NCBI RefSeq assembly: GCF_900142725.1
Contig: NZ_FRBW01000003.1
Coordinates: 558,001-622,000 of the forward strand
DNA length: 64,000 nt
Origin: Roseibium suaedae
GTDB lineage: Bacteria; Pseudomonadota; Alphaproteobacteria; Rhizobiales; Stappiaceae
Direction: 5' to 3'
A program made the translations under genes and the position numbers. Below the pieces are notes generated by a model. It was not told the origin of the DNA. It searched no databases and saw only the letters and a program-made list of their open reading frames with translations. Positions 36,262 through 47,699 of this stretch are shown one piece after another (position 1 is the first letter of the stretch; each line of letters opens with the position of its first letter).

Positions 36262-37190
36262 CAGAAATACCCCTCGCGCTTCTTCTTTTCCATGGAGGCG
36301 CTGTCATCGTGGTCAATCAGGCGGCCGGAGCGCTCGGAAGTCCGGGCAATCAGCATCTCGCGGACAATCGCCGGCAGCGTGTCGGCATCCGACTCGATCG
36401 CCCCCGTCAGCGGGTAGCAGCCAAGGGTGCGGAACCGCACCATCTTCTCTTCGATCTGTTCACCCGGCTGGATCGGCATACGCTCGTCATCCACCATGAT
36501 CAGCATGCCGTCCCGGTCGACAACTGGCCGCTTGGCAGCAAAATACAGCGGCACCATCGGGATGTTTTCCGTCAGGATGTACTGCCAGATGTCCAGCTCG
36601 GTCCAGTTGGACAGCGGGAAGGCGCGGATGCTTTCGCCCTTGGCCACCCGGGCATTGTAAAGGTTCCACAGTTCCGGACGCTGGTTCTTCGGGTCCCAGC
36701 CATGGCTGGAATTGCGGAAGGAGAAGACGCGCTCCTTGGCTCGGGACTTTTCTTCATCGCGGCGCGCGCCGCCGAAGGCAGCATCGAAGCCATACTTGTT
36801 CAGCGCCTGCTTCAGCGCCTCGGTCTTCATGATGTGCGTGTGCACGGAAGAGCCATGGGAGAACGGGCCGATGCCCTGCTCGATCCCGTCCGGGTTGGTG
36901 TAGACGAGGAGATCCAGGCCGAGCCGCTTGGCGGTCGCATCGCGGAACTCGATCATCTCCCGGAACTTCCAGGTCGTATCCACATGGAGCAAAGGGAACG
37001 GCGGCTTCGACGGCGCAAAGGCCTTCATCGCCAGATGCAGCATCACGCTGGAATCCTTGCCGATCGAATAGAGCATCACCGGATTGCGGAACTCGGCCGC
37101 AACTTCCCGGATAATATGGATGCTCTCCGCCTCAAGACGCCGCAAATTGCTCAATCGCTCTGCCGAAAGACCCGGCACACTCATATCCAT
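36261..37190 (-). CDS. cysD: Sulfate adenylyltransferase subunit 2
   Basis: CysD is the catalytic PP-loop subunit of ATP sulfurylase, forming APS from ATP and sulfate. The 309-residue protein has the P-loop-like [18 protein letters not shown], the [16 protein letters not shown] segment, and [15 protein letters not shown]. It is translationally coupled to cysNC (1-nt overlap). A second in-frame ATG at 37184 is possible because neither start has a strong ribosome-binding site. Confidence 0.96.
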   Translation of the reverse strand: MDMSVPGLSAERLSNLRRLEAESIHIIREVAAEFRNPVMLYSIGKDSSVMLHLAMKAFAPSKPPFPLLHVDTTWKFREMIEFRDATAKRLGLDLLVYTNPDGIEQGIGPFSHGSSVHTHIMKTEALKQALNKYGFDAAFGGARRDEEKSRAKERVFSFRNSSHGWDPKNQRPELWNLYNARVAKGESIRAFPLSNWTELDIWQYILTENIPMVPLYFAAKRPVVDRDGMLIMVDDERMPIQPGEQIEEKMVRFRTLGCYPLTGAIESDADTLPAIVREMLIARTSERSGRLIDHDDSASMEKKKREGYF

Positions 37191-37494
37191 AGGGGGTAAA
37201 CCTCACGTCTTCCCTGCACCGGCAACAACCGGCGATCCCGCACTAGCCGGGCCCGGCTCCTGCTTGAGAGGGCGCACCTGGCTGGCGAAGGACAATCTCT
37301 GATCTTGCCGTGCACCCTATCCTGATTGGGACAGGCCTGAAACAAACGGCTTTTTCCTGCAGCGGGAAAGACGGGTTTTTTTGTCTCTTTTTTGGCGATG
37401 AGGCGAAAGCGGCGTTCGGAGGGAGATGTTGTCCCCGGCTGAAACCTGCAGAAACAGTGCTTTGAGAGAAAAGGATTCCGGAAATCCGCCCCAC
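37191..37494. other. Intergenic region between cysD and pcaQ
   Basis: About 300 bp holding the leftward cysD promoter and the end of the pcaQ transcript. T-runs at 37377-37393 (TTTTTTTGTCTCTTTTTT on the plus strand) stand out, but I see no convincing paired stem before them. Confidence 0.4.
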
Positions 37495-38421
37495 TCAAGG
37501 CCTCAAAGCCTGCACCTCGGCGGCAGCGCGAAGGGCGTTCTGCAGCATGAGGAGCGCGGGTGTCGGGGCCGTGTCTGCCCGTGTCGTCAAGCCGACAGGG
37601 CCTGTGGTCTCGGAGGTCTCCAGAGGCAGCTCGACCAGCGCGCCCTCGGCCACATCGCGGGCCACAACCCCGCTGGAGATGATCCAGACCGCGTCCGTAT
37701 CCAGCGTATAGCTGCGGCCGAACGTGTTGGAAATGGTCTCGACCCGGTTGGGCACTCGGGTCACCCCATGGGCGATCAGAAGCCGCTCCACATAGGGCCG
37801 GATGATCGCTTCGCGGGTGGGATAGAGCACCGGATATTCGACAATGCGGCTGAGGTCGTGGCTTTGCTCGGCCAGCAGCGGATGGCCCTTGCGCACGACG
37901 AAAGATACGCTTTCGGAATAAAGATGGGCAAAGGACAAGCCCGCCATCTGTTCCGGGTCCGCCAGACGGCCAACCACGAGATCCAGGTCGCCTTGCCGCA
38001 GGCGGGAGAGGAGAAAGGTGTTCGGGCCGGTTTCCAGGATCAGGGTAGTTTCCATCTCCTGGGCCTGAAACCGCTGCACCGCATCGGGAAAAATCCGCGC
38101 GGCGACGGAGGGCAAAACGCCGACGCTCAGATAGGAATCGCCGGACATGCGGGCCTGGGCGACACTGTCGAGCCCCTGCTTCAAGGCCGCAAGGCTCGCG
38201 CCTGCATAATGCAGAAAGACGTCGCCATACTGGGTCAGCGCTACGCCCTTGCGGCTGCGGTCAAAAAGCCGGACCTCCAGAATGTCTTCCAGTTCCTTCA
38301 GCGTCTTGGAAACTGCGGGCTGGGTGATGGCCAGGGCATCGGCTGCCTTGACCAGACTGCGCCGCCGGGCGACTTCCAGAAAGCACTGGATGTGGCGGTA
38401 TTTCACCCGGGCATCGATCAT
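37495..38421 (-). CDS. pcaQ: LysR-type regulator PcaQ
   Basis: The ~308-residue protein starts MIDARVKYRHIQCFLEVARRRSLVKAADALAITQPAVSKTLKELED, the PcaQ-type LysR helix-turn-helix. A LysR co-inducer domain follows (DSYLSVGVLPSVAARIFPDAV). PcaQ activates the divergent pca genes in response to beta-carboxy-muconate-type intermediates in rhizobia. It is divergent from pcaD with ~100 bp between. Start 38421 is preferred to 38427 from ribosome-binding-site spacing and the usual M-x-D opening. Confidence 0.92.
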   Translation of the reverse strand: MIDARVKYRHIQCFLEVARRRSLVKAADALAITQPAVSKTLKELEDILEVRLFDRSRKGVALTQYGDVFLHYAGASLAALKQGLDSVAQARMSGDSYLSVGVLPSVAARIFPDAVQRFQAQEMETTLILETGPNTFLLSRLRQGDLDLVVGRLADPEQMAGLSFAHLYSESVSFVVRKGHPLLAEQSHDLSRIVEYPVLYPTREAIIRPYVERLLIAHGVTRVPNRVETISNTFGRSYTLDTDAVWIISSGVVARDVAEGALVELPLETSETTGPVGLTTRADTAPTPALLMLQNALRAAAEVQALRP

Positions 38422-38466
38422 ATGCATTCCATTCAGTTATATTTCAGGCTCATTTTCTCATTTTAC

Positions 38467-38472
38467 ATAACC
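38467..38472 (+). promoter_or_regulatory. Possible PcaQ half-site
   Basis: ATAACC in the pcaQ-pcaD gap matches the left half of the known rhizobial PcaQ site ATAACC-N4-GGTTAA. The right half (AAACAG) fits poorly, so this is only a tentative operator. Confidence 0.3.
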
Positions 38473-38521
38473 GTACAAACAGGCAACACTCAACTTCAAT
38501 CAATGAGGGAGGAAAGTGCCG

Positions 38522-39316
38522 ATGCACATGATCGAGGCGAATGGCGTCACGCTGCATTATGCGGACACGGGCGAAACCGGTCTGCCGGTACTCGTCTTTT
38601 CCAATTCGCTCGGCACGGATTTCCGCTCCTGGGACCGGGTGGCAAAGCGCCTCGCCGGACGCTTCCGGATGATCCGCTATGACAAGCGCGGCCACGGCCT
38701 CAGCTCCGCCCCGGATGCGCCTTACAAGATGGCCGATCATGTGGGCGATCTTGCTGCGCTGCTGGACCAGTTGAACACCGGCCCGGTGATCCTTGTCGGA
38801 CTGTCCGTCGGCGGGCAGATCGCGCAAGGGCTTGCCATTTCCCGCCCCGATCTCGTGCGGGCTCTGGTCCTGTGCGACACGGCTGCCAAGATCGGCACGG
38901 CCGAGATGTGGCAGACCCGCATGACCACCATCGAGACCGGCGGTATCGCCGCGCTGGCAGACCCCATTCTGGAACGCTGGTTCTCGGCGGAGTTCCGCAC
39001 CAGCCGCCCAGCGGAACTGGCCGGCTGGCGCGCCATGCTGACCCGCACCCCGGTTCAGGGGTATCTCGGCACTTGTGCCGCCATCCGCGACACGGACTTC
39101 ACCGAAGAAACCTCCAGGCTGTCCCTGCCCGTGCTGGCCCTGTGCGGCACGGAAGATGGCGCAACACCGCCGGAGCTCGTGGAAGCAACAGCAAAGCTCA
39201 TCAAGGGCGCCCGCTATGTGCCAATCCAGGGCGCGGGACACCTTCCCTGCATCGAGGTCCCGGACACGCTCGTCCAGGCCCTGACCGATTTCCTCAAGGA
39301 GAATGCTCTTGTCTAA
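38522..39316 (+). CDS. pcaD: 3-oxoadipate enol-lactonase
   Basis: PcaD hydrolyses 3-oxoadipate enol-lactone to 3-oxoadipate. The 264-residue alpha/beta hydrolase has the oxyanion region VFSNSLGTDFRSWDRV, the nucleophile elbow GLSVGGQ (Ser95) and the catalytic His in GAGHLPCIEVP. The strong GGGAGGAA ribosome-binding site is best spaced for the ATG at 38522. It overlaps pcaC by 14 nt. Confidence 0.95.
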   Translation: MHMIEANGVTLHYADTGETGLPVLVFSNSLGTDFRSWDRVAKRLAGRFRMIRYDKRGHGLSSAPDAPYKMADHVGDLAALLDQLNTGPVILVGLSVGGQIAQGLAISRPDLVRALVLCDTAAKIGTAEMWQTRMTTIETGGIAALADPILERWFSAEFRTSRPAELAGWRAMLTRTPVQGYLGTCAAIRDTDFTEETSRLSLPVLALCGTEDGATPPELVEATAKLIKGARYVPIQGAGHLPCIEVPDTLVQALTDFLKENALV

Positions 39317-39698
39317 ACGCGCTCCAGGGTCCCGTTACGAAGACGGCATGGCGACCCGCCGCCAGGTTCTGGGCAATGCCCATGTGGACCGGGCCAACGC
39401 CAACATGACCCCGTTCGACTCCGACTTCCAGACCATGATCGTGGAAAGCGCCTGGGGCACCGTATGGGCCGACGATGCGCTCACCCGCCGGGAACGCTCC
39501 ATGGTCACCATCGCGCTTCTGGCGGCCCTCGGCCATCACGACGAGCTGGCGATGCATATCCGCGCCACCGCCAACACAGGTGCCAGCGCAGAAGACATCA
39601 AGGAAGTCCTGATGCATGTCGCCATCTATGGCGGCGTTCCTGCCGCCAACACGGCGTTCAAGATCGCCAAGGAAACCCTGGCGGGCATGGAGAAATAA
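39303..39698 (+). CDS. pcaC: 4-carboxymuconolactone decarboxylase
   Basis: The 131-residue AhpD-like protein decarboxylates 4-carboxymuconolactone to the enol-lactone used by PcaD. Family segments include ESAWGTVWADDALTRRERSMVTIALLAALG and HDELAMHIRATANTGASAEDIKEVLMHVAIYGGVPAAN. The AAGGAG site abuts the ATG at 39303, so TTG at 39309 (MSKRAPG) is a realistic alternative start. pcaC is a separate gene here, not fused to pcaD. Confidence 0.95.
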   Translation: MLLSKRAPGSRYEDGMATRRQVLGNAHVDRANANMTPFDSDFQTMIVESAWGTVWADDALTRRERSMVTIALLAALGHHDELAMHIRATANTGASAEDIKEVLMHVAIYGGVPAANTAFKIAKETLAGMEK

Positions 39699-39758
39699 GC
39701 GTTATCTGAACGCAAAACTGCTCTTGGAGGGGCATGGAAAGGGTGCCGGAGACGGTGA

Positions 39759-40547
<789 letters not shown>

Positions 40548-40550
40548 GCC

Positions 40551-41177
40551 ATGGTGCAGCCGCTGAACTATTTCAAGGAAACGCCCAGCCAGACCGCAGG
40601 CCCCTATGTCCACATTGGCCTTGCCCCGGCCTATGCAGGATTCGACATTTTCGAGAACAATTTCTCCAACGTCGTTGCTGGCCCGAACACCAAGGGCGAA
40701 CGCATCAAGGTGAAGGGCCGCGTCATCGATGGCACCGGCGCCCCGGTCCGCGATGTCATGCTGGAAAGCTGGCAGGCCAACTCGGAAGGCAAGTACAACC
40801 ACCCGGAAGACAGCCAGGACAAGGCTGTCGAGGATGATTTCCTTGGCTGGGGCCGGATCTGTTCGGATTTCGAGTCCGGTGTCTACACCATCGACACGAT
40901 CAAGCCGGGCTCTGTTCCGGGCCGGAACGGCGCCATCCAGGCTCCTCACATCAGCCTCTGGATCGTCGCCCGCGGCATCAACATCGGTCTTCAGACCCGC
41001 GTCTATTTCTCCGATGAAGCAAGCGCCAATGCCAAGGACCCGGTGCTGAACTTCGTCGAGCAGGCAGACCGCCGCAAGACCCTGATCGCCGAGCGCTCGG
41101 AAGAGAATGGCGAGGTGATCTACACCTTCGACATCCATCTCCAGGGCGAACAGGAAACCGTCTTCTTCGACGTTTGA
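40551..41177 (+). CDS. pcaG: Protocatechuate 3,4-dioxygenase alpha subunit
   Basis: The 208-residue alpha subunit partners PcaH. It starts MVQPLNYFKETPSQTAGPYVHIGL, the usual PcaG opening, and shares the dioxygenase fold (GRVIDGTGAPVRDVMLESWQAN) without a full iron-ligand set. Together they cleave protocatechuate to 3-carboxy-cis,cis-muconate, the substrate of PcaB. Confidence 0.97.
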   Translation: MVQPLNYFKETPSQTAGPYVHIGLAPAYAGFDIFENNFSNVVAGPNTKGERIKVKGRVIDGTGAPVRDVMLESWQANSEGKYNHPEDSQDKAVEDDFLGWGRICSDFESGVYTIDTIKPGSVPGRNGAIQAPHISLWIVARGINIGLQTRVYFSDEASANAKDPVLNFVEQADRRKTLIAERSEENGEVIYTFDIHLQGEQETVFFDV

Positions 41178-41549
41178 GTGGTCTCCACTCTTTTCGACCC
41201 GCGCCACCGGTGCGGGTCTTCCTCTTCGGGAGAAGCGAACTCCGGAGTATCGCATCTCCTCTCCTCCTTCCTGCCATGGCCTTTCTGGAACAGCACCACT
41301 TCGGCATGAGGAGACGGAACGGCATGGGTCCTCGGGTCAAGCCCGAGGATGACGACCGTGGGTGGGGCGAGGTCCTTCCATTTGCCTAGAAGACCTGCGT
41401 CTGCCGAACTGCTTTCCATGAGAAACAAACCCAAGGCAAAACCTGCTGTTTCTTGCGGCAAGGCAAACCTGTAGCGCTGCGCTCGTGCTAAAAAGCTTCA
41501 ACTCGAACATCTCCTTCTGCTGCCTGCGCAAAACCAAAAGAGGTCCCAA
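41178..41549. other. Intergenic region pcaG-pcaB with a repeat fragment
   Basis: About 370 bp interrupt the pca operon. No gene is credible. The stretch near 41330-41355 resembles one end of the 77-bp repeat (see separate entry). Such a gap within an otherwise compact operon suggests either insertion of repeat DNA or a separate pcaB promoter. Confidence 0.55.
41330..41355 (+). repeat. Partial copy related to the 77-bp repeat
   Basis: TCCTCGGGTCAAGCCCGAGG followed by ATGACGA is a hairpin very similar to the distal hairpin and end of the 77-bp repeat (TCCTCGGcaCAAGgCCGAGG then ATGACGA at 53394-53419). Only this end is present. Confidence 0.6.
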
Positions 41550-42884
41550 ATGAGCCTGACGGCCATCGACAGCCAGATTTCAGCTCCGCTTCTGACGGAT
41601 CCGGCAACCGCTTCCCTGTTTCAGGACGCTGCGGTGATCCATGCCATGCTGGAGGTGGAAGGGGCGCTGGCACTGGCGGAAGCCGATTGCGGTCTCATTC
41701 CGGAAGACGCCGGAACCGCGATCTGGGCAGCCGCTGCAAAGACCACCATCGACCCTGCGGCCCTGGCAACCGGGACGGCAAAGGACGGGGTTCCGGTTCC
41801 AGCGCTCGTGGCAGCGCTGCGCAAGGCAGTTGGGGATCCTCATGGGCAATATGTCCACTGGGGCGCCACCAGCCAGGACATTGCCGACACGGGACTGGTG
41901 CTGCGTCTGCGCAAGGCTCTGGATCTTCATGAGGCCAGCCTCAAAAAGCTGGCAAGCAGTCTCGCGGGTCTTGCGGAAAGCCACCGCCAGACGCCGCTTG
42001 CTGCCCGCACCCGCATGCAGCAGGCAACCCCGACCAGTTTTGGCCTGAAGGCCGCGGTCTGGCTCTCGGCGGTTCTGCGTCATCTCGACCGGGTGCCCGC
42101 GATCCGCGAGCGCCTTCTGGTGCTGTCCTTTGGTGGTGCTTCCGGCAACCTGGCGGCGCTTGGTGACAAGGCGATGGAGGTCGAGGCAGCCCTTGCCCGC
42201 CGCCTGAAACTCGCCAGCGCGGAAGCTCCCTGGCACACGGTGCGGGACAGCCTGATCGACTACACCAACTGGCTCACCCTGGTGACGGGTACCCTCGGCA
42301 AGATCGGCACGGACGTGATCCTGCTCGCCCAGAACGAAGTCGCGGAACTGCGCCCGGGAAGCGGCGGCGGCTCGTCCACCATGCCCAACAAGGTCAACCC
42401 GGTGGCCGCCGAACTTCTGGTCGCCCTTGCCCGCCAGAATGCCACGCTGATCTCCAGCATGCATCAGGCAGCCCTTCAGGATCATGAGCGCAGCGGTGCG
42501 GCCTGGACGCTGGAATGGCTGACCCTGCCGCAGATGGTGATCGGCACTGGCGCGGCGCTGGCCCATGGCGGCGCGATGATTTCCGAGTTGACGGTGAATG
42601 CAGACCGGATGCGCGCCAATATTGACGCCTCCAACGGACTGCTGCTGGCGGAAGCGGCCAGCTTCGCCCTGGCCGAGCACATGCCCCGGCCGGAAGCCCA
42701 GGCCCTGGTGAAGGAGGCCTGCAAGGCCGCGGCCTCGGAAGAGCGGCATCTGTTTGATGTTCTGTCGGAGACAACCGGCACGAGCGTGGACTGGGAAGCT
42801 CTGAAAGATCCCGCCCGCCACATGGGCGCAAGCCATGCGATGATCGACCGGGTTCTTGAATCCTATCAGAGGTTTAAGGGCTGA
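41550..42884 (+). CDS. pcaB: 3-carboxy-cis,cis-muconate cycloisomerase
   Basis: PcaB converts 3-carboxymuconate to 4-carboxymuconolactone for PcaC. The 444-residue fumarase/ASL-superfamily protein has the signature GGSSTMPNKVNPVAAE and the conserved HWGATSQDIADTGL region. Length agrees with the family. It is the last pca gene of the group here; pcaIJ and pcaF are not in the window. Confidence 0.95.
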   Translation: MSLTAIDSQISAPLLTDPATASLFQDAAVIHAMLEVEGALALAEADCGLIPEDAGTAIWAAAAKTTIDPAALATGTAKDGVPVPALVAALRKAVGDPHGQYVHWGATSQDIADTGLVLRLRKALDLHEASLKKLASSLAGLAESHRQTPLAARTRMQQATPTSFGLKAAVWLSAVLRHLDRVPAIRERLLVLSFGGASGNLAALGDKAMEVEAALARRLKLASAEAPWHTVRDSLIDYTNWLTLVTGTLGKIGTDVILLAQNEVAELRPGSGGGSSTMPNKVNPVAAELLVALARQNATLISSMHQAALQDHERSGAAWTLEWLTLPQMVIGTGAALAHGGAMISELTVNADRMRANIDASNGLLLAEAASFALAEHMPRPEAQALVKEACKAAASEERHLFDVLSETTGTSVDWEALKDPARHMGASHAMIDRVLESYQRFKG

Positions 42885-44404
<1,520 letters not shown>

Positions 44405-44472
44405 CCCCGCTGCGAGGCGGAGATTTCCAACGCAAAGCTAGATGGACTGGAAACTGCGCGGCATACACCCCG

Positions 44473-44613
44473 TCTCCCCCCTTGCGGGGGAGATGTCAGC
44501 GACAGCTGACAGAGGGGGAAAGGCTTCGGCATACTCGGAAAACTGCAGAATTCAGAAGGGCTCATACCCCCCTCTACCCCCATTCGGGGGCATCTCCCCC
44601 TCAAGGGGGGAGA
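44473..44613. repeat. ~140-bp MITE-like element with inverted ends
   Basis: The left 46 bp (TCTCCCCCCTTGCGGGGGAG ... AGAGGGGG, 44473-44518) and the right 46 bp (CCCCCTCTACCCC ... GGGGGGAGA, 44568-44613) are inverted copies of each other with a few differences. The ~49-bp centre is unique. It encodes nothing. Similar 'CCCCTCTxCCCTG...' elements are widespread in rhizobial genomes. Confidence 0.75.
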
Positions 44614-44681
44614 ATGGAGCCTGCCGAACCGTTTGTCCGCACATTCTAGGCAACTTAAAACCGGACTCCTGCGACCAAGGC

Positions 44682-44969
44682 TCAGCCCCGCCGGGAAACC
44701 TCTTCGAGTTGCTCGTTGATCTTCTCGAACATCATGGTCGGCATCGTCACCGTGTTGACGAACAGCCGGACCACCGCCTTGGGCGAGTGGTTGAACTCCC
44801 GGCTGACTTTTCGCGAAACCCGCTTTGCATCGGCAACGATGATCTGCCCGTCGCGCACGAAGCGCTCGACGCCGCGGGTCGCAGCATCCGTATGCAGTCC
44901 AACCATCAGCGCAAATCCGATTGTGAACGCGGCAAAGACATAGACGCAAAAATATCTTGAACTCAACAT
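44682..44969 (-). CDS. Small membrane-anchored protein of unknown function
   Basis: The ~95-residue protein starts MLSSRYFCVYVFAAFTIGFALMVGLH, one hydrophobic segment, and continues with a basic/polar domain (RGVERFVRDGQIIVADAKRVSRKVSREFN). GGTGGGG about 6 nt before the ATG at 44969 supports this start over GTG at 44981. I do not recognise a family. It lies alone between pobA and the AraC-type regulator. Confidence 0.55.
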   Translation of the reverse strand: MLSSRYFCVYVFAAFTIGFALMVGLHTDAATRGVERFVRDGQIIVADAKRVSRKVSREFNHSPKAVVRLFVNTVTMPTMMFEKINEQLEEVSRRG

Positions 44970-45167
44970 TACTGGCCCCACCAGAATTTCTTAACAAATC
45001 CTTAATCTATCAGAGGTAGTAACCGGAGAAACAACGAGACACAAGTCCTGCAACCCTGAAGTTGCAAATCGATTACAATTTTAGTTAATTTCCAGAGGTC
45101 TTGCCCGATCCGGAGGGCGTCACGGCGTGACCTGCAGTGCCAAGGCCGGAAAGTGGTCAGCCAGAGG

Positions 45168-46043
45168 TCACCCAAGATCCTGTCTGGACCTGAAATCCGC
45201 AGGAGATTCGCCAGTTTCCTTGCGGAAGAACCTTGAAAAATAAGCAGGATCCTCATAGCCGAGATCATAGGCGATCTGGCTGATGCCTAGCCCGGAAAAG
45301 GCCAGAAGCCGCTTGGCTTCCACCACCACCCGGTCCCGGATCGACTGTGCGGCAGTCCGGTCGGTGAACAACCGGCAATAGCGGTTAAGACGGGAAACAC
45401 TCAACCCCATCTCACCGGCATAAAACTCCGGGCTGCGCTCGGTCCGGAAATGATCCTCAACCAAGGCGCGAAACCGGAACAACGAAAAGCCCGGGGTCCG
45501 GTCAGTCGTGCCCCCGTCACCGCTGCGTGAGAAGAGCACCACCAGCACAAGAGCGAGCAAAGGACGGAACACATCCCGGCGGCGCTCGCCGCTGTCGAAC
45601 TCGCCGGCCATTTCCGCCAGATAAAACCCGAGGCGGCGGTGATCTTCCGGCGCCGTTTCGAAGACACAGGTCGCCTCCGCCTTGAGCGCCCGGCGCTCTG
45701 CATGGCTCCTGCTTGCATCATCGGACCCGAGATAATCGCCGGTGAAGGACAGGACATAGCCTTCCGTTTCCGGCGTGAAGGTCCAGCCATGGACGCTTCC
45801 GGCCGGATTGAACACGGCCGTGCCCGGCGGAACCTCCCGCTCTCCCGCATCATCGATCAGGCGGCCCAGTCCCTTCGTGATCATCAGCACCTGATGCAGG
45901 TGCATGTGGGAATGAGGCTCCAGTGACCAGCCGAGCGGCTTGGAGCGCGCACGGATGGTCTCGATGTGGAAGAAGTCGAAATCCTCGACCTCTCCCCCAT
46001 CTCCATAAAGGTGATAGCGCGGGATCGGCGTGCCGCTGGTCAT
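45168..46043 (-). CDS. AraC family regulator, PobR-like
   Basis: The 291-residue protein starts MTSGTPIPRYHLYGDGGEVE and has a cupin-like sensor with HSHMHLHQVLMI, the N-terminal layout I know from AraC-type PobR activators of 4-hydroxybenzoate hydroxylase. A C-terminal AraC double helix-turn-helix follows (ERSPEFYAGEMGLSVSRLNRYCRLF, GISQIAYDLGYEDPAYFSRFFRKE). It is near, but not divergent from, pobA. It is 32 bp downstream of puuE on the same strand, so a link to purine use is also possible. Confidence 0.8.
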   Translation of the reverse strand: MTSGTPIPRYHLYGDGGEVEDFDFFHIETIRARSKPLGWSLEPHSHMHLHQVLMITKGLGRLIDDAGEREVPPGTAVFNPAGSVHGWTFTPETEGYVLSFTGDYLGSDDASRSHAERRALKAEATCVFETAPEDHRRLGFYLAEMAGEFDSGERRRDVFRPLLALVLVVLFSRSGDGGTTDRTPGFSLFRFRALVEDHFRTERSPEFYAGEMGLSVSRLNRYCRLFTDRTAAQSIRDRVVVEAKRLLAFSGLGISQIAYDLGYEDPAYFSRFFRKETGESPADFRSRQDLG

Positions 46044-46075
46044 GACCGCTTTCCCATTTTCACCGGATCGCCGTC

Positions 46076-46987
46076 TTATCCCCGGGCGTGATGGGCATGC
46101 CAATGCCAGGCGATATCAATGCGGCGGGGCATCCAGACCTTCTCGTGGGAAGCCACATAGTCCAGGAACCGGGCAAGGGCTGCGGCACGGCCGGGACGGC
46201 CGACAAGACGGCAGTGAAGGCCGACATTCAGCATCTTGGGGCTGCCAGCTTCTCCTTCTGCATAAAGAACGTCGAAAGCGTCCTTCAGATAGGCGAAGAA
46301 CTGGTCACCGGAGTTGAAGCCCTGCGTGGCGGCAAAGCGCATGTCATTGCTGTCCAGCGTGTAGGGAATGACCAGATGATCGCCTCGGGGGCCGTCGATC
46401 CAATATGGCAGGTCATCCGCATAGCTGTCTGAGGAATAGAGGAAGTCCCCCTCTTCCATCACCAGCCGCTGGGTGTTCATGGAGCAGCGGCCGGTGTACC
46501 AGCCGAGGGGACGCGAGCCCGTCACTTCCTCATGCAACCGGATCGCCTCGCGGATCTGCGCGCGCTCTTCCTCCTCGGGCATGTCCGCGTGCTCGACCCA
46601 TTTGAGGCCGTGGGACGCGATCTCCCAGTCGGCTTCCTTCATGGCGGCAACCACATCCGGATTGCGGGCCATCGCGGAGGCCACGCCATAGACGGTAACG
46701 GGAATGTTGCGGCCGGTGAACATGCGCCACAGGCGCCAGAAACCGGCACGGGAGCCGTATTCGTAGATCGATTCCATGTTCCAGTGCCGCTTGCCCGGCC
46801 AGGGCTGCGCACCGACGATCTCGGACAGGAAGGCTTCGGACGCCGGATCGCCATGGAGGATGTTGTTTTCGCCGCCTTCCTCGTAATTGATCACGAATTG
46901 CACGGCGACATTGGCTCCGCCCGGCCACTGCGGGTCGGGAGCGTTGCGGCCATAGCCGATCATGTCGCGGGGGTAGGAAGCGGTCAT
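46076..46987 (-). CDS. puuE: Allantoinase PuuE (polysaccharide deacetylase family)
   Basis: The 303-residue protein opens MTASYPRDMIGYGRNAPDPQ and contains VAVQFVINYEEGGENNILHGDPASEAFLSEIVGA, which is the diagnostic PuuE N-terminus. NodB-fold segments follow (NIPVTVYGVA, DWEIASHGLKWVEH, GWYTGRCS). PuuE hydrolyses allantoin to allantoate without a metal requirement typical of amidohydrolase allantoinases. No other purine-degradation gene is in the window. Confidence 0.9.
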   Translation of the reverse strand: MTASYPRDMIGYGRNAPDPQWPGGANVAVQFVINYEEGGENNILHGDPASEAFLSEIVGAQPWPGKRHWNMESIYEYGSRAGFWRLWRMFTGRNIPVTVYGVASAMARNPDVVAAMKEADWEIASHGLKWVEHADMPEEEERAQIREAIRLHEEVTGSRPLGWYTGRCSMNTQRLVMEEGDFLYSSDSYADDLPYWIDGPRGDHLVIPYTLDSNDMRFAATQGFNSGDQFFAYLKDAFDVLYAEGEAGSPKMLNVGLHCRLVGRPGRAAALARFLDYVASHEKVWMPRRIDIAWHWHAHHARG

Positions 46988-47179
46988 CTCACTCAGATCC
47001 TTGTGAAAATCGATTCAGATGAGAAAAGCCGATGCCTGCGGCAGTTGCAAGGCTACTTTCAAGGCAGCCGAAACCAGCCCTAGTAGAAATGCCGATTGCA
47101 TCAAATTTTAGGGGCGCAGTTACCCGGAGTTTAGGGCCGCTACAGTAGTTTGACCGATGTCAGAGGACAGGAGAGCAGG

Positions 47180-47308
47180 ATGAATTTGTCATCAGCCGGA
47201 CTGATCTGCATGCTTACGGCGGCTGCCATGACCCTGTTCATGGACGCCCATGGCAAGCGGCCGCAAGAAGGCACTCCTGCGTCCTTTCCCTATTTCGTTC
47301 ACAGGTAA
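47180..47308 (+). CDS. Candidate 42-residue membrane peptide
   Basis: The short ORF starts with ATG after GGACAGGAGAGCAGG, a strong ribosome-binding site. It encodes MNLSSAGLICMLTAAAMTLF followed by a hydrophilic tail ending PYFVHR. The first ~20 residues would span the membrane. I know no family. The evidence is the ribosome-binding site and hydrophobic pattern only. Confidence 0.4.
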   Translation: MNLSSAGLICMLTAAAMTLFMDAHGKRPQEGTPASFPYFVHR

Positions 47309-47327
47309 GCTTCGAGGGCGGGCTGGC

Positions 47328-47699
47328 TCAGTCCCAGTGCCGCGGATGAGACCGTCTTGCAGAGGACCGTGCTTCAACCCTGATGGGAATCAGCTCTCCG
47401 GTGTGAACATGGCGGCCACCGCGTCCGTCCGTTTCCGAACCGAGCATCATGATGGCAGAGCCAATGACCACGGAGGTCAGGGTGACGATCATGCCGAAGG
47501 CCAGAAGCATCACCGGAAGGATGGGATCCTGGGCCGAGGCGACAAGCTCGCGAAGATGACCGATATCTGCGGCAAAGATGCCCGCAACCACGAGGCCGGA
47601 CACGCCGACACCAATGGCCCCATTCGTGACCAGAAGGCGGAAGAACGGATGTTGCGGGAGGAGCCTGTCCGCCAGGCTGGAGCGGTTTGAACGGGTCAT
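47328..47699 (-). CDS. Small two-helix membrane protein of unknown function
   Basis: The 123-residue protein starting MTRSNRSSLADRLLPQHPFFR has two hydrophobic segments (LLVTNGAIGVGVSGLVVAGIF and PVMLLAFGMIVTLTSVVIGS). A polar, basic C-terminus follows (RRSHPRHWD). The ATG at 47699 is preferred because the upstream extension is not membrane-like and GGAGT lies before it. No function can be assigned. Confidence 0.6.
   Translation of the reverse strand: MTRSNRSSLADRLLPQHPFFRLLVTNGAIGVGVSGLVVAGIFAADIGHLRELVASAQDPILPVMLLAFGMIVTLTSVVIGSAIMMLGSETDGRGGRHVHTGELIPIRVEARSSARRSHPRHWD

Noticed and set aside
34168..36417. 749-codon plus-strand frame opposite cysNC
   Set aside because: The minus strand encodes an unmistakable CysN-CysC fusion with all motifs; the antisense frame has none.
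38440..38500. Full PcaQ operator
   Set aside because: Only the ATAACC half is present at the expected distance; the GGTTAA half is missing, so it is kept as a low-confidence half-site.
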